Assembly: GCA_041666465.1 (NCBI GenBank)
Contig: JBAYGX010000045.1
Span: 1-11,461, forward strand
Reading direction: 5' to 3'
DNA: 11,461 nucleotides
Source of the DNA: XYC2-FULL-41-22 sp041666465
Lineage (GTDB): Bacteria > Patescibacteriota > Gracilibacteria > UBA1369 > UBA12470
The notes beneath the pieces were generated by a model. That model was not told where the DNA came from, ran no database searches, and saw only the letters and a program-made list of their open reading frames with translations. Made by a program: the position numbers and the translations under genes. This document shows positions 1-6,544 of the stretch, piece after piece. Position 1 is the stretch's first letter, and each line of letters opens with the position of its first letter.

Positions 1-33
1 ACCTATTTGCCATTGCGCGAGTTGGATTTTGGC

Positions 34-42
34 TTAAAATTC
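34..42. repeat. Left 9-bp direct repeat (target-site duplication) of the MITE-like element
   Basis: TTAAAATTC, identical to the copy at 175-183. The two copies directly abut the outer ends of the inverted repeats of the element at 43-174, as a target-site duplication should. Confidence 0.75.
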
Positions 43-174
43 CACTGCTGTCCAAAGGAACTTTAGTGATTAGCGTATTCGGAAAAACACAACGGCTTAC
101 TTAAGCCATGTTTTTGTATTTAGCATGTGCTATCCAATTTATCGGATTTTTCAGATTTTCTTTGGACAGTAGTG
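43..174. mobile_element. MITE-like non-autonomous element, 132 bp
   Basis: The left end (43-60, CACTGCTGTCCAAAGGAA) and the reverse complement of the right end (157-174) agree at 16 of 18 positions; similarity stops further inward. Perfect 9-bp direct repeats flank both ends. No ORF long enough for a transposase lies inside, so the element is non-autonomous and would need a transposase supplied in trans. A 9-bp duplication with an 18-bp inverted repeat is compatible with IS4-like or some IS5-like DDE transposases, but I cannot assign the family. It sits immediately 3' of the oxidoreductase gene; the right direct repeat contains two of the three stop-codon bases. The inside carries a terminator-like hairpin (83-115). 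Confidence 0.75.
83..115. terminator. Hairpin with flanking A and T tracts inside the MITE-like element, possible bidirectional terminator
   Basis: AAAAACA (83-89) pairs with TGTTTTT (109-115), and GGCTT (94-98) pairs with AAGCC (103-107) around a 4-nt loop, with a small asymmetric internal loop between the two stems. A-tract and T-tract flank the GC stem, so it could end transcription in both directions: for the minus-strand gene ending at 182 and for any plus-strand gene entering from the left. The GC core is short, so efficiency is uncertain. Confidence 0.45.
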
Positions 175-183
175 TTAAAATTC
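175..183. repeat. Right 9-bp direct repeat (target-site duplication) of the MITE-like element
   Basis: TTAAAATTC, identical to 34-42. On the minus strand it covers the last two bases of the TGA stop (184-182) of the oxidoreductase, so the insertion left that reading frame intact. Confidence 0.75.
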
Positions 184-1300
184 ACCCGCCTAATATCCTA
201 TTCGCCGCATAAACTCCGGTAATAAAAGAGTCCTCCATACTGCAAACATTATGGTCGCCGATCAAATATAGGTTTTTCGAGAGCTCGCATTTCAGCAGTT
301 CAAAACCGGACACATTGAAAGCCGGATTCCAGAATTTATGATAAATAATTCGGTGCTTAATAAAATATTTTGAAAAATCAGGTTTGGCTAAAACTGAATA
401 AAACAAAAAAGTTCCGTTCCTCTCTTTAGCGAAAGCTAGCGTTGAGTCGCTTTCATCAAATAAATTTATCATATCCCAATCTCCCCGCAATTCACCTGCG
501 ATATGGAACATATGTGCATTTGTTGGCCGTTTTATTTTGCCAAGATCCAAAAGTTTTTTTGAAATATGCGGTGGAGTCGCAACAACAACATTTTTAGCAA
601 AAAAATCCCCCTTCGAGGTAGATACTTTATATAAGCTATGCTCTTTTTTAATCACCGTCGCACTTGCAAAAACAATTTTATCTCCAACATGACTTGAAAT
701 TTTTTCATCCAAAAGATCAAATCTGTGAGTTGATGCGATAATCGGCATCGACATAAGTAAGAACAACATCGCATTGATCTTATTGGTTGGCGTAAAAGCC
801 GCGCCATGAATCATCTGAGCAAGATACTTATAACCGATGTATTCTATCCGTTGTTCGAGAATAAAATCGGAAGCTTTTTGATTGTAAAGCTTCCACAGAT
901 AGGAATCTTTTTTAATCGCATCGGCTTGGTCCATAATTTCGGAGTTTTTCTTAAATGCCTCGTAATGTTTTTTGAATTTAAAAAGGATTCTGATAGTACG
1001 CAAAAACTCGCCGAAATGTTTAAGAATGCCGAAGTTGAATGCCGTATACTGGCGTCCGTTTTCATGAAATTGAACATTAAGAGGAGAGATCTTTTCGCGG
1101 ATACGGACAAATTTATTTAGATGCTTATAGTCTTTCATAACAAAATACGCACCGTAATAAACTTGTCCATCCTCGGATCGAGCAATTCGTCCTTCGACAT
1201 TCTCGGTCACAATGAGGAATTCCCTCTCGTTTTCGGCCAGTTTATTGGCACAGGCGAGACCTGAAATTCCATCGCCGATTATAAGTGTTTCAGTTTTCAT
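182..1300 (-). CDS. FAD-dependent amine-oxidase/desaturase-like oxidoreductase
   Basis: This 372-aa protein has the architecture of the NAD(P)/FAD-binding Rossmann flavoproteins related to amine oxidases and phytoene desaturases. Seen directly: an N-terminal dinucleotide motif GDGISG (residues 9-14) after a short beta strand, the second FAD-contact segment VVVATPP (238-244), and a C-terminal FAD segment with LIGD (346-349) followed by the EDSFITG/AAN helix (356-367). The usual GGR after the first strand-helix-strand unit is EGR here (36-38). Substrate is unknown; a hydrophobic or quinone-like substrate would fit the two membrane-protein neighbours, but that is inference. Its ATG overlaps the stop of the upstream 67-aa gene as ATGA, which indicates translational coupling. 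The 3' end abuts a MITE-like insertion. The family call is firm; the reaction is not known. Confidence 0.85.
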   Translation of the reverse strand: MKTETLIIGDGISGLACANKLAENEREFLIVTENVEGRIARSEDGQVYYGAYFVMKDYKHLNKFVRIREKISPLNVQFHENGRQYTAFNFGILKHFGEFLRTIRILFKFKKHYEAFKKNSEIMDQADAIKKDSYLWKLYNQKASDFILEQRIEYIGYKYLAQMIHGAAFTPTNKINAMLFLLMSMPIIASTHRFDLLDEKISSHVGDKIVFASATVIKKEHSLYKVSTSKGDFFAKNVVVATPPHISKKLLDLGKIKRPTNAHMFHIAGELRGDWDMINLFDESDSTLAFAKERNGTFLFYSVLAKPDFSKYFIKHRIIYHKFWNPAFNVSGFELLKCELSKNLYLIGDHNVCSMEDSFITGVYAANRILGG

Positions 1301-1500
1301 TTTATAAAGATAGAAATCCCCAAAATCGCGTGTCCGATTGCAACCACTATCGTTATCCTTGCGAGCCAGACATGGAGCTTTATATTTTTATGCAAAAAGC
1401 CGATGGTGGCTGTCGTTAACAGGAGAATCAAGACTGTAATTCCGCCATACATTATGAGCGGGAATCCGAGGATCTGGTAGAGCGCGAATGATTGGAGCAT
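1297..1500 (-). CDS. Small two-helix membrane protein with spaced histidines
   Basis: The 67-residue protein has two hydrophobic segments (about 13-35 and 45-65) joined by a short basic loop. Histidines at 37, 43 and 57 stand out: H43 and H57 are 14 residues apart on one predicted helix, a spacing seen for haem-ligating pairs in b-type membrane cytochromes and ferric-reductase-like proteins. Whether this protein binds haem is speculation; a dimer would be needed to supply four ligands. It starts 18 nt after the 134-aa membrane gene and overlaps the oxidoreductase by 4 nt (ATGA), so the two products are probably made together. No Shine-Dalgarno site is visible before its ATG. Confidence 0.7.
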   Translation of the reverse strand: MLQSFALYQILGFPLIMYGGITVLILLLTTATIGFLHKNIKLHVWLARITIVVAIGHAILGISIFIK

Positions 1501-1518
1501 TTATATTTTTGTTAAAAA

Positions 1519-1923
1519 TTATTCAGTAGGATAAATAGAGATTAAAGCGAGCGCGCCAGTCCCCATCATCACAAAAGATTCGATTAGGAATCCGGTGGTG
1601 AGGAAAAGTACGAATCCATAAACAACAATCGAGTCGGCAAATGCCATCGCGATTAAATGAAAAGTGAAATATTTTTTCTTTAGCGCATCAAGTTGATCCG
1701 GCGCAGCCATTTTTAAATCAGGTCGTTTCCTTAAAAAGACCTGTTGCACAATTAATATAAAGCCAGACACTCCGGCTAAGACATAAAATAATATATGTGC
1801 GGTTTGATCCGGCAAAAATGATTCGAACGGTATGATTTTTTGCCAAATAAGAGCGCTTACAGTTAAGAGAGCGCATATTTCGAAGAGCATAACTCCCCAC
1901 AATAATTTTAGCGTTTTGTTCAT
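1519..1923 (-). CDS. Four-helix integral membrane protein of unknown function
   Basis: The 134-aa protein has predicted membrane segments at about 8-27, 42-62, 86-108 and 111-130 and a polar loop at about 65-84 (acidic and lysine-rich). The third segment, with the run HLIAMAFADSIVVYGFVL (89-106), resembles the c/K proteolipid helix of rotary ATPases in its A-x-A-x-S-I-V-x-Y-G pattern, but there is no proteolipid gene context and I do not assign that function. It is the first of three closely spaced minus-strand genes leading to the FAD oxidoreductase, suggesting a small membrane redox module. No Shine-Dalgarno site is visible upstream; the leader carries degenerate octamer repeats. I do not recognise the family. 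Confidence 0.75.
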   Translation of the reverse strand: MNKTLKLLWGVMLFEICALLTVSALIWQKIIPFESFLPDQTAHILFYVLAGVSGFILIVQQVFLRKRPDLKMAAPDQLDALKKKYFTFHLIAMAFADSIVVYGFVLFLTTGFLIESFVMMGTGALALISIYPTE

Positions 1924-1928
1924 AATTG

Positions 1929-2030
1929 ATAGGTTAATAGGTTGGAGCTTATAGCTTGTAATTTGTAGATTCTGGTTCTTCTCCCTTCTGCCTCATGCCT
2001 TTTTACTATGTCACTCTGTCACTTCTTCTA
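1929..2030. repeat. Degenerate 7-8-bp-period repeat region A
   Basis: The spacer between the regulator and the 134-aa gene reads as consecutive near-octamer words: ATAGGTT at 1929 and 1937 (period 8), AGCTTAT/AGCTTGT at 1946 and 1953, TTGTA at 1956 and 1963, ATGTCACT then CTGTCACT at 2008 and 2016. The last block, ACTTCTTCTA (2021-2030), contains the stop codon of the TrmB gene; the pattern continues into its C-terminal codons with a 9-bp period. NTGTCACT and ACTTCTTCTA recur in region C (6628-6667). Confidence 0.6.
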
Positions 2031-2810
2031 CTTCCCCGACTTCTTCCCGACTATCTTCTTGTGGTATTTTTCCGCTGCTTCCCACGCCAACTCAAAAGTC
2101 TGCTTAAACACCTTCGCAATCTCCTTGCTCTCGATGATAATGCCGAGTTTCTCGTTCCAATCCGCAATCATTATTTTGTCATCGAAGAAGTTAACTTCAG
2201 GGGTGAAATCCAGTTTGTCTTTAGGTAAAAGTCTGCTTGTGCGCAACTCTTGACTATCAAGCGAATGCCTTTCGCGGTCTTTTGGAGTATCAGGGAAAAG
2301 CGCACGAATAGGGATCTTTTTTGCAGCGCGTCTCTTATAGTATCCTGGAAAATAAGAAGGAGCCGAAACCTGATTCGCCTGGTCACTCGCATATGCAAGA
2401 ATCTCTTCGGAAGAAGTAAGTGTCTCTTCGTATACACGCAAGACACCTTCAATTCCTTCATAAAAATAAACGCGTGGACGATCGGATGCCGCATGATAGT
2501 GAACTTTTAATTCGGGCAAAAGTTTCTCCGCCTCATGTGATAGCGCGAGATATTTCGAACTCTTCTCTTTCAGAAACGCGACTAATTTCTCGGGTGGTTG
2601 AGCTCGGAAATAAAAATAATTACCTACTTTAGACGAGATAACGAGCGACTTATCGACAAGTATATTCAGAATGTCATAAGCGGTAGTGCGATTTACACCT
2701 GCCCTTTTGGCGATTGAGGATACCGGTGCGGCAACTCCAAGCTCCAACATGGCCAGATAAACGGTAGATTCTTTTGGTGTTAGGCCTAGTTTTTGTAAGT
2801 GCTCAAGCAT
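2028..2810 (-). CDS. TrmB-family transcriptional regulator
   Basis: With the start at 2810 the protein is 260 aa, the normal size of TrmB-family regulators. Residues 1-60 form a winged helix-turn-helix: LGLTPKESTVYLAMLELG, then SSIAKRAGVNRTTAYDILN as recognition unit. Next come a helix of the linker/dimerisation type (about 73-105) and a C-terminal effector domain beginning PRVYFYEGIEG (about 111-121), as in TrmB/PLD-like regulators. The reading frame is open up to 2942, but the 44 extra residues do not resemble the family, and a promoter for the gene (2841-2869) lies inside that stretch, so I chose 2810. There is no clear Shine-Dalgarno site. The gene is divergent to the first cysteine-rich gene and upstream of three minus-strand genes; either could be its target. 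The C-terminal codons merge into repeat region A. The ligand is unknown. Confidence 0.85.
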   Translation of the reverse strand: MLEHLQKLGLTPKESTVYLAMLELGVAAPVSSIAKRAGVNRTTAYDILNILVDKSLVISSKVGNYFYFRAQPPEKLVAFLKEKSSKYLALSHEAEKLLPELKVHYHAASDRPRVYFYEGIEGVLRVYEETLTSSEEILAYASDQANQVSAPSYFPGYYKRRAAKKIPIRALFPDTPKDRERHSLDSQELRTSRLLPKDKLDFTPEVNFFDDKIMIADWNEKLGIIIESKEIAKVFKQTFELAWEAAEKYHKKIVGKKSGK

Positions 2811-2840
2811 GTGTGGAAAATTCTCGACAGATTTACATGC

Positions 2841-2869
2841 AATATGACGAAACAGATAGAAAAAGTCAA
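2841..2869 (-). promoter_or_regulatory. Predicted sigma70-type promoter for the TrmB-family regulator
   Basis: On the minus strand, TTGACT (2869-2864, 5 of 6 to consensus) and CATATT (2846-2841, 4 of 6) are separated by 17 bp. Transcription would begin near 2834, giving a leader of about 24 nt before the ATG at 2810. Confidence 0.45.
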
Positions 2870-2899
2870 TAAAACCAGTCGTATTTGAGCGACAGACGA

Positions 2900-2927
2900 T
2901 TGACAAAATCGCAAAACGCGATATTAT
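2900..2927 (+). promoter_or_regulatory. Predicted sigma70 promoter with palindromic operator-like site, for the first cysteine-rich gene
   Basis: TTGACA (2900-2905, perfect -35) and TATTAT (2922-2927, 5 of 6 for -10) are separated by 16 bp. The spacer carries the inverted repeat ATCGC-AAAAC-GCGAT (2908-2922), touching the -10 box, where a bound repressor would block RNA polymerase. The divergent TrmB-type regulator is an obvious candidate binder, but this is inference. Predicted transcription start is near 2934, leaving a leader of about 58 nt that contains repeat region B. Confidence 0.6.
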
Positions 2928-2952
2928 ATGCGCGACGAACAATCACTAATTG

Positions 2953-2991
2953 CCTAGCACCTAAAGCCCTAACTTCCTAACTCCCTACCCC
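2953..2991. repeat. Octamer repeat region B in the leader of the first cysteine-rich gene
   Basis: CCTA recurs at 2953, 2960, 2968, 2976 and 2984 (spacings 7, 8, 8, 8), forming units such as CCTAACTT and CCTAACTC right up to the ATG at 2992. The 12-mer CCTAACTTCCTA (2968-2979) recurs exactly at 6734-6745. The leader has no Shine-Dalgarno site; the repeat is pyrimidine-rich. Confidence 0.65.
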
Positions 2992-4512
2992 ATGACCACC
3001 ATCACAAAAATATGCCGCGTCTGCAATCAATCGTTCGAAATCGACGATGTCGACCAGGCATACTATGCAAAAAGACAGGTACCTCTGCCAACACTTTGCC
3101 CAAAAGACAGACTTAAGAAAAGACTCGTTTTTCGAAATGAACGCAAGCTTTATCAGCGGAATTGTGCAACTACGAACAAGCCGATTATCTCAAATGTAAG
3201 ACCTGAGGCGCCATTTCCGGTAATTCATGTCGACGAATGGCATAAGCAAAAACACGAAGTCCCTTGTCTTGAGAAATTCGATTTTGCCAGACCGTTTTTT
3301 GACCAGTACGCTGAGCTTTGGCCGAAACCGACTCGCATGCATAAGGCTAGCGCGGGCAATGAGGAAAATTCGGAATACTCCAATCACTGTGGTAACTGTC
3401 GAAACTGTTATTTCATCTTTAATTCCGAATTTGACGAGGACTGCATGTACTTGAAATTCGGAGATAAATGCCGCGATTGCGTGGACTGCACCAATATAAT
3501 AGACTCTGAACTTTGTTATGAATGCGTGAATGTTAAGAATTGTTATAATTTGAAATTTTCAGATGATTGCGACACTTGTAGCGACAGCGCTTTCTTGAGA
3601 AATTGCCGAGGCGTAAAAAACTCAATGTTCTGTTACGGGATAGATCATAAGGAATTCTGTTTGTTTAACGAACAATTAACCCGCGAAGAGTATAAAAAAA
3701 GAACTGCGGAATTTTCATTAAATTCATTCGCAAATGTCGAGAGATGTATGCAGGGTTGGGACGGCTGGAGCAACAAATGGCCAAAAATAAGGCATGTGAT
3801 TCTAAATTCGGAAAACTGCACAGGCGAATCTGTTTTTAATAGCAAAAATGCAAGAGATTGTTATAACGTTACCAAGCTCGAGGACTGCAGATATATGATG
3901 AACTCAGCCGATATAAAAGACTCTTACGACATATTCGCTTACGGGATGAGGACGGCACTTTGTTACGAATGTATAACGATAGCTTACGATTACGACATCA
4001 AGTTTTGCACCTACTGTTTTGAGAGCAATAATATCGAATATTGTGAAAGCTGTTGGGGCTGCAAAGATTGCTTCGGATGTATAGGTTTGAAAAAAGCCCA
4101 GTATCATATTCTTAACAAGCCTTATACGGAGGCGGAATACAAAGAGCTTTTGCCGAAAATTAAAGAGCACATGATTGCGACAAAAGAATACGGAGAATTT
4201 TTTCCTGAGAAATTCTCACTATTCCAATACGAAGATTCTCTCGCGCAAGATTATTTCCCGATAGCGATTGAAAAATCCGCTGCAAACATTCCAGCCGGAA
4301 CGCTCACGACAGACCAAGTCCAAGACAAAATAGAAGATGTACCTGCGGATTTGTATGAAAAAACATTCCTATGCCCAATCGAACAGAAGCCGTTTAAATT
4401 CCAGAAAAAAGAGATCCAGTTTCATAAGAAGATAGGTGTCGCTTTGCCGAGAGTTTCGTTCGAGCCGAGGTATCAGAGGAGGAGCAAGTATGTGCCGTTT
4501 CCTTATGTCTAA
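2992..4512 (+). CDS. Cysteine-rich zinc-ribbon repeat protein, paralogue 1
   Basis: 506 aa with about 34 cysteines, an extreme fraction. Order of parts: an N-terminal ribbon-like segment (C8, C11, C36, with D39 where paralogue 2 has a fourth Cys); a conserved FRNERKLYQRNC region (47-58); a first cysteine array (133-223) built of C-x-x-C and NCY/DC units; a YKK/EEY linker helix (about 225-240); a second array (276-363); the YHILNKPYTEAEY segment (371-383); and YGEFFPEKF...AQDYFPI (400-424). The C-terminus lacks the last CxxC-CxxC ribbon found in paralogues 2 and 3 and ends in a basic tail. No signal peptide or membrane segment is seen, so it is probably cytoplasmic. Function is unknown: metal binding is expected from the cysteine pairs. 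It has its own promoter and faces the TrmB-type regulator. I recognise the family from CPR genomes, where it is annotated as hypothetical or zinc-ribbon protein. Confidence 0.85.
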   Translation: MTTITKICRVCNQSFEIDDVDQAYYAKRQVPLPTLCPKDRLKKRLVFRNERKLYQRNCATTNKPIISNVRPEAPFPVIHVDEWHKQKHEVPCLEKFDFARPFFDQYAELWPKPTRMHKASAGNEENSEYSNHCGNCRNCYFIFNSEFDEDCMYLKFGDKCRDCVDCTNIIDSELCYECVNVKNCYNLKFSDDCDTCSDSAFLRNCRGVKNSMFCYGIDHKEFCLFNEQLTREEYKKRTAEFSLNSFANVERCMQGWDGWSNKWPKIRHVILNSENCTGESVFNSKNARDCYNVTKLEDCRYMMNSADIKDSYDIFAYGMRTALCYECITIAYDYDIKFCTYCFESNNIEYCESCWGCKDCFGCIGLKKAQYHILNKPYTEAEYKELLPKIKEHMIATKEYGEFFPEKFSLFQYEDSLAQDYFPIAIEKSAANIPAGTLTTDQVQDKIEDVPADLYEKTFLCPIEQKPFKFQKKEIQFHKKIGVALPRVSFEPRYQRRSKYVPFPYV

Positions 4513-4550
4513 GGAAAGAAATAATTTATAAAAATTTAACTAAAAAAACT

Positions 4551-4715
4551 ATGGAACAAATGAGCTGCGAAACGGATGAAGAGCCGGGATTAGAGTCGGT
4601 CTCGCAAGTGGCGATGGAGGTAAGAAGGGAAGCGGATACTACATTGAGTAGAGCGGGTGCTTTACGACTCGTACAACAAGGTCGTCGTATAGACCGTACT
4701 CGCTGGGCAGTCTAA
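4551..4715 (+). CDS. Possible small protein, 54 aa, unknown
   Basis: An ATG-TAA frame of 54 codons lies between the two cysteine-rich genes, 38 nt after the first. The product starts acidic (about residues 7-15) and continues with a basic, probably helical part (25-51, six arginines in the last 18 residues) ending WAV. Its base composition is visibly more GC-rich than the flanking spacer, which favours coding. There is no Shine-Dalgarno site, only an A-rich leader, which is common in this window. No family is recognised; it could be chance. Confidence 0.4.
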   Translation: MEQMSCETDEEPGLESVSQVAMEVRREADTTLSRAGALRLVQQGRRIDRTRWAV

Positions 4716-4741
4716 AATATGCGTACAAAATCTCTTCCTAT

Positions 4742-4747
4742 GAAGGG
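4742..4747 (+). promoter_or_regulatory. Possible Shine-Dalgarno site deciding the start of cysteine-rich paralogue 2
   Basis: GAAGGG lies 6 nt before the ATG at 4754. The alternative in-frame ATG at 4784 has no such site, although homology with paralogue 1 fits 4784 better. Confidence 0.4.
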
Positions 4748-4753
4748 ATTCGT

Positions 4754-6460
4754 ATGCACCCAAGTGTGTTAATATGCATTCGTATGTTACAAAAAATCTG
4801 CAAAAATTGCGCAAGTCAGTTCGAGATCACGGAAAAAGATTTGGAGTTTTACGAAAAAATTTCGCCGATTTATCGAGGTGAAAAATATCGGATTCTGCCG
4901 CCTACATTATGCCCGACTTGCAGAATGCAACGTCGTCAGGCTTTCAGAAATGACAGAAGCCTTTATAAAAGCACATCAAGTCTTAGCGGCAAGCCGATAG
5001 TCTCGATGTATAACCCGAAAAAAGGATTCACGGTTTACGAGTACGAGGAATGGTGGAGTGGGAAATGGGATCCGACGCGGTACGGAAAAGATTTCGATCC
5101 GAACAATCCGTTTTTTAAGCAATTTGAAATGCTCAGGAACGATGTTCCGAGATTTAATTTGTTCAATAAGGATACGGAAAATTGCGATTTCGTGAATTAC
5201 GCCCCGCACTGCAAAAACTGTTATTTATTATTCGGGTCATGGTTTAACGAAGATTGTTGTTACGGCCAAACGCTTAATGAATGTACGAACTGTATAGATA
5301 ATCTTTTCTTGGATAGATCCCAGATGTGTTACGAGAATATAGATTGCAATAATAATTATCATTCGTTTTTCTGCCAGAATTGCAACTCCACGAGAGATTC
5401 GTTTTTTTGTTATGATTGTAAAAATATAGAAAACTGCATCGGTTGTTTTAATTTAAAAGATAAAAAATATCATATTGAAAACAAACCTGTTGCGAAAGAA
5501 GAATATGAGAGAATAAAATCTCAACTCGGATCATATCAAGCACTCATTTCGGCAAAATCATATTTCACGAATGTAATAACGCAAAAAGCGATACATAAAG
5601 CTTACATTGGTCTGAATAACGAAGATGTAAGTGGTGATTTTATATTTAATTGCAAGAATGCGAAATACTGTTTCTCGGTTTACAGATCTCAAGACGTGGC
5701 TTATTCGGGACGTATGTTCGATCAAAAAGATACATATGATTTTGAAGGTGGCGGAAAAGGGGAATTGCTTTATGAGAATATGAGTAACGATTTCGGTTAT
5801 TTTTCGATTGGTTGTACAACATGCGAATATTTAACCAACAGTCATTATTGCGACTTGTGTTTCAATTGCAAAGACTGTTTCGGATGCGTTGGATTAAACA
5901 AAAAGCAATATTGCGTTTTGAATAAACAATATACTAAAGAAGAGTATGAAGAATTGGTGTCGAAAATTATAAAACAGATGGAGTCGGTAGGTGAATGGGG
6001 TGAGTTTTTTCCATTCAGATTGTCTCCATTCGGATATAATGAAACTATGGCGCAGGAATATTTCCCGCTTGCAAAAGAAGTGGCTATTCAAAAAGGATTT
6101 AATTGGTCAGATTATGAGCAACAAATCCCGCAAGTTGAGAAAACAATTTGCGCTTCCGAACTGCCTGACAGCATAGGTAAAACACCTGACGATATTTTGA
6201 ATTGGGCTATTTTGTGTGAAATTACAAATAAGCCTTATTTGATTACGAAACAGGAGCTTAAATTTTACAAAACCAACAACTTGCCAATTCCTCGCCGCCA
6301 TCCAAACCAAAGGCATGCGGACAGAATGGCCGCACGCAATCCACGCCATATATGGGATGGAAAATGTGCGAAATGCGGAGATATGATAAAAACGACATAT
6401 GCGCCCGGACGACCGGAAATTATATATTGTGAAAAATGCTATTTGGGAGAGATGTATTGA
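4754..6460 (+). CDS. Cysteine-rich zinc-ribbon repeat protein, paralogue 2
   Basis: 568 aa with about 36 cysteines; the most complete of the three paralogues here. It has an N-terminal four-Cys ribbon (C16, C19, C53, C56), the FRNDRSLY region (65-71), a cysteine array (144-231) followed by KKYHIENKPVAKEEY (237-251), a second array (300-378) followed by KKQYCVLNKQYTKEEY (383-398), then GEWGEFFPFRLSPF (413-426), AQEYFPL, an LPIPR segment and a final CxxC-x17-CxxC ribbon (C538, C541, C559, C562). The array-plus-EEY-helix module is thus present twice. The N- and C-terminal ribbons should each bind one zinc. The start is uncertain: 4754 has a Shine-Dalgarno-like GAAGGG, whereas 4784 begins MLQKIC and matches the paralogue start better; both ATGs are preceded by ATTCGT. 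No export signal. Function unknown; a metal-binding or scaffold role is inference. Confidence 0.85.
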   Translation: MHPSVLICIRMLQKICKNCASQFEITEKDLEFYEKISPIYRGEKYRILPPTLCPTCRMQRRQAFRNDRSLYKSTSSLSGKPIVSMYNPKKGFTVYEYEEWWSGKWDPTRYGKDFDPNNPFFKQFEMLRNDVPRFNLFNKDTENCDFVNYAPHCKNCYLLFGSWFNEDCCYGQTLNECTNCIDNLFLDRSQMCYENIDCNNNYHSFFCQNCNSTRDSFFCYDCKNIENCIGCFNLKDKKYHIENKPVAKEEYERIKSQLGSYQALISAKSYFTNVITQKAIHKAYIGLNNEDVSGDFIFNCKNAKYCFSVYRSQDVAYSGRMFDQKDTYDFEGGGKGELLYENMSNDFGYFSIGCTTCEYLTNSHYCDLCFNCKDCFGCVGLNKKQYCVLNKQYTKEEYEELVSKIIKQMESVGEWGEFFPFRLSPFGYNETMAQEYFPLAKEVAIQKGFNWSDYEQQIPQVEKTICASELPDSIGKTPDDILNWAILCEITNKPYLITKQELKFYKTNNLPIPRRHPNQRHADRMAARNPRHIWDGKCAKCGDMIKTTYAPGRPEIIYCEKCYLGEMY

Positions 6461-6469
6461 GGAGCAAAC

Positions 6470-6544
6470 ATGTCATACGGGAATGGTTTGCGCAATAGGT
6501 CTAATGATTACGAAGCGGTTTTGTTTTCGGGTCAGTTTGAATAG
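6470..6544 (+). CDS. Possible 24-aa small protein with a good ribosome-binding site
   Basis: The frame of 24 codons plus TAG starts 9 nt after the stop of cysteine-rich paralogue 2 and is preceded by AGGAG (6460-6464) at a 5-nt spacing, one of the best Shine-Dalgarno sites in the window. The product (begins MSYGNGLRNRS, ends SGQFE) is polar, with no membrane segment, and unlike any family I know. It could be a real cotranscribed microprotein, a remnant of a longer gene, or chance. Confidence 0.35.
   Translation: MSYGNGLRNRSNDYEAVLFSGQFE

Noticed and set aside
3..104. Plus-strand open frame entering from the window start and ending at TAA (102-104)
   Set aside because: Only 33 codons, more than half of them inside the MITE-like element, with no recognisable protein similarity; could be the chance-extended tail of an upstream gene but cannot be supported.
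2811..2942. 44-residue N-terminal extension of the TrmB-type regulator
   Set aside because: The extension is unlike the family, and a plausible promoter for the gene lies within it; the start at 2810 gives the usual 260 aa.
4719..4772. 17-codon upstream ORF overlapping the start of cysteine-rich paralogue 2
   Set aside because: It has no Shine-Dalgarno site, is very short and would arise easily by chance; a leader-peptide role cannot be supported.
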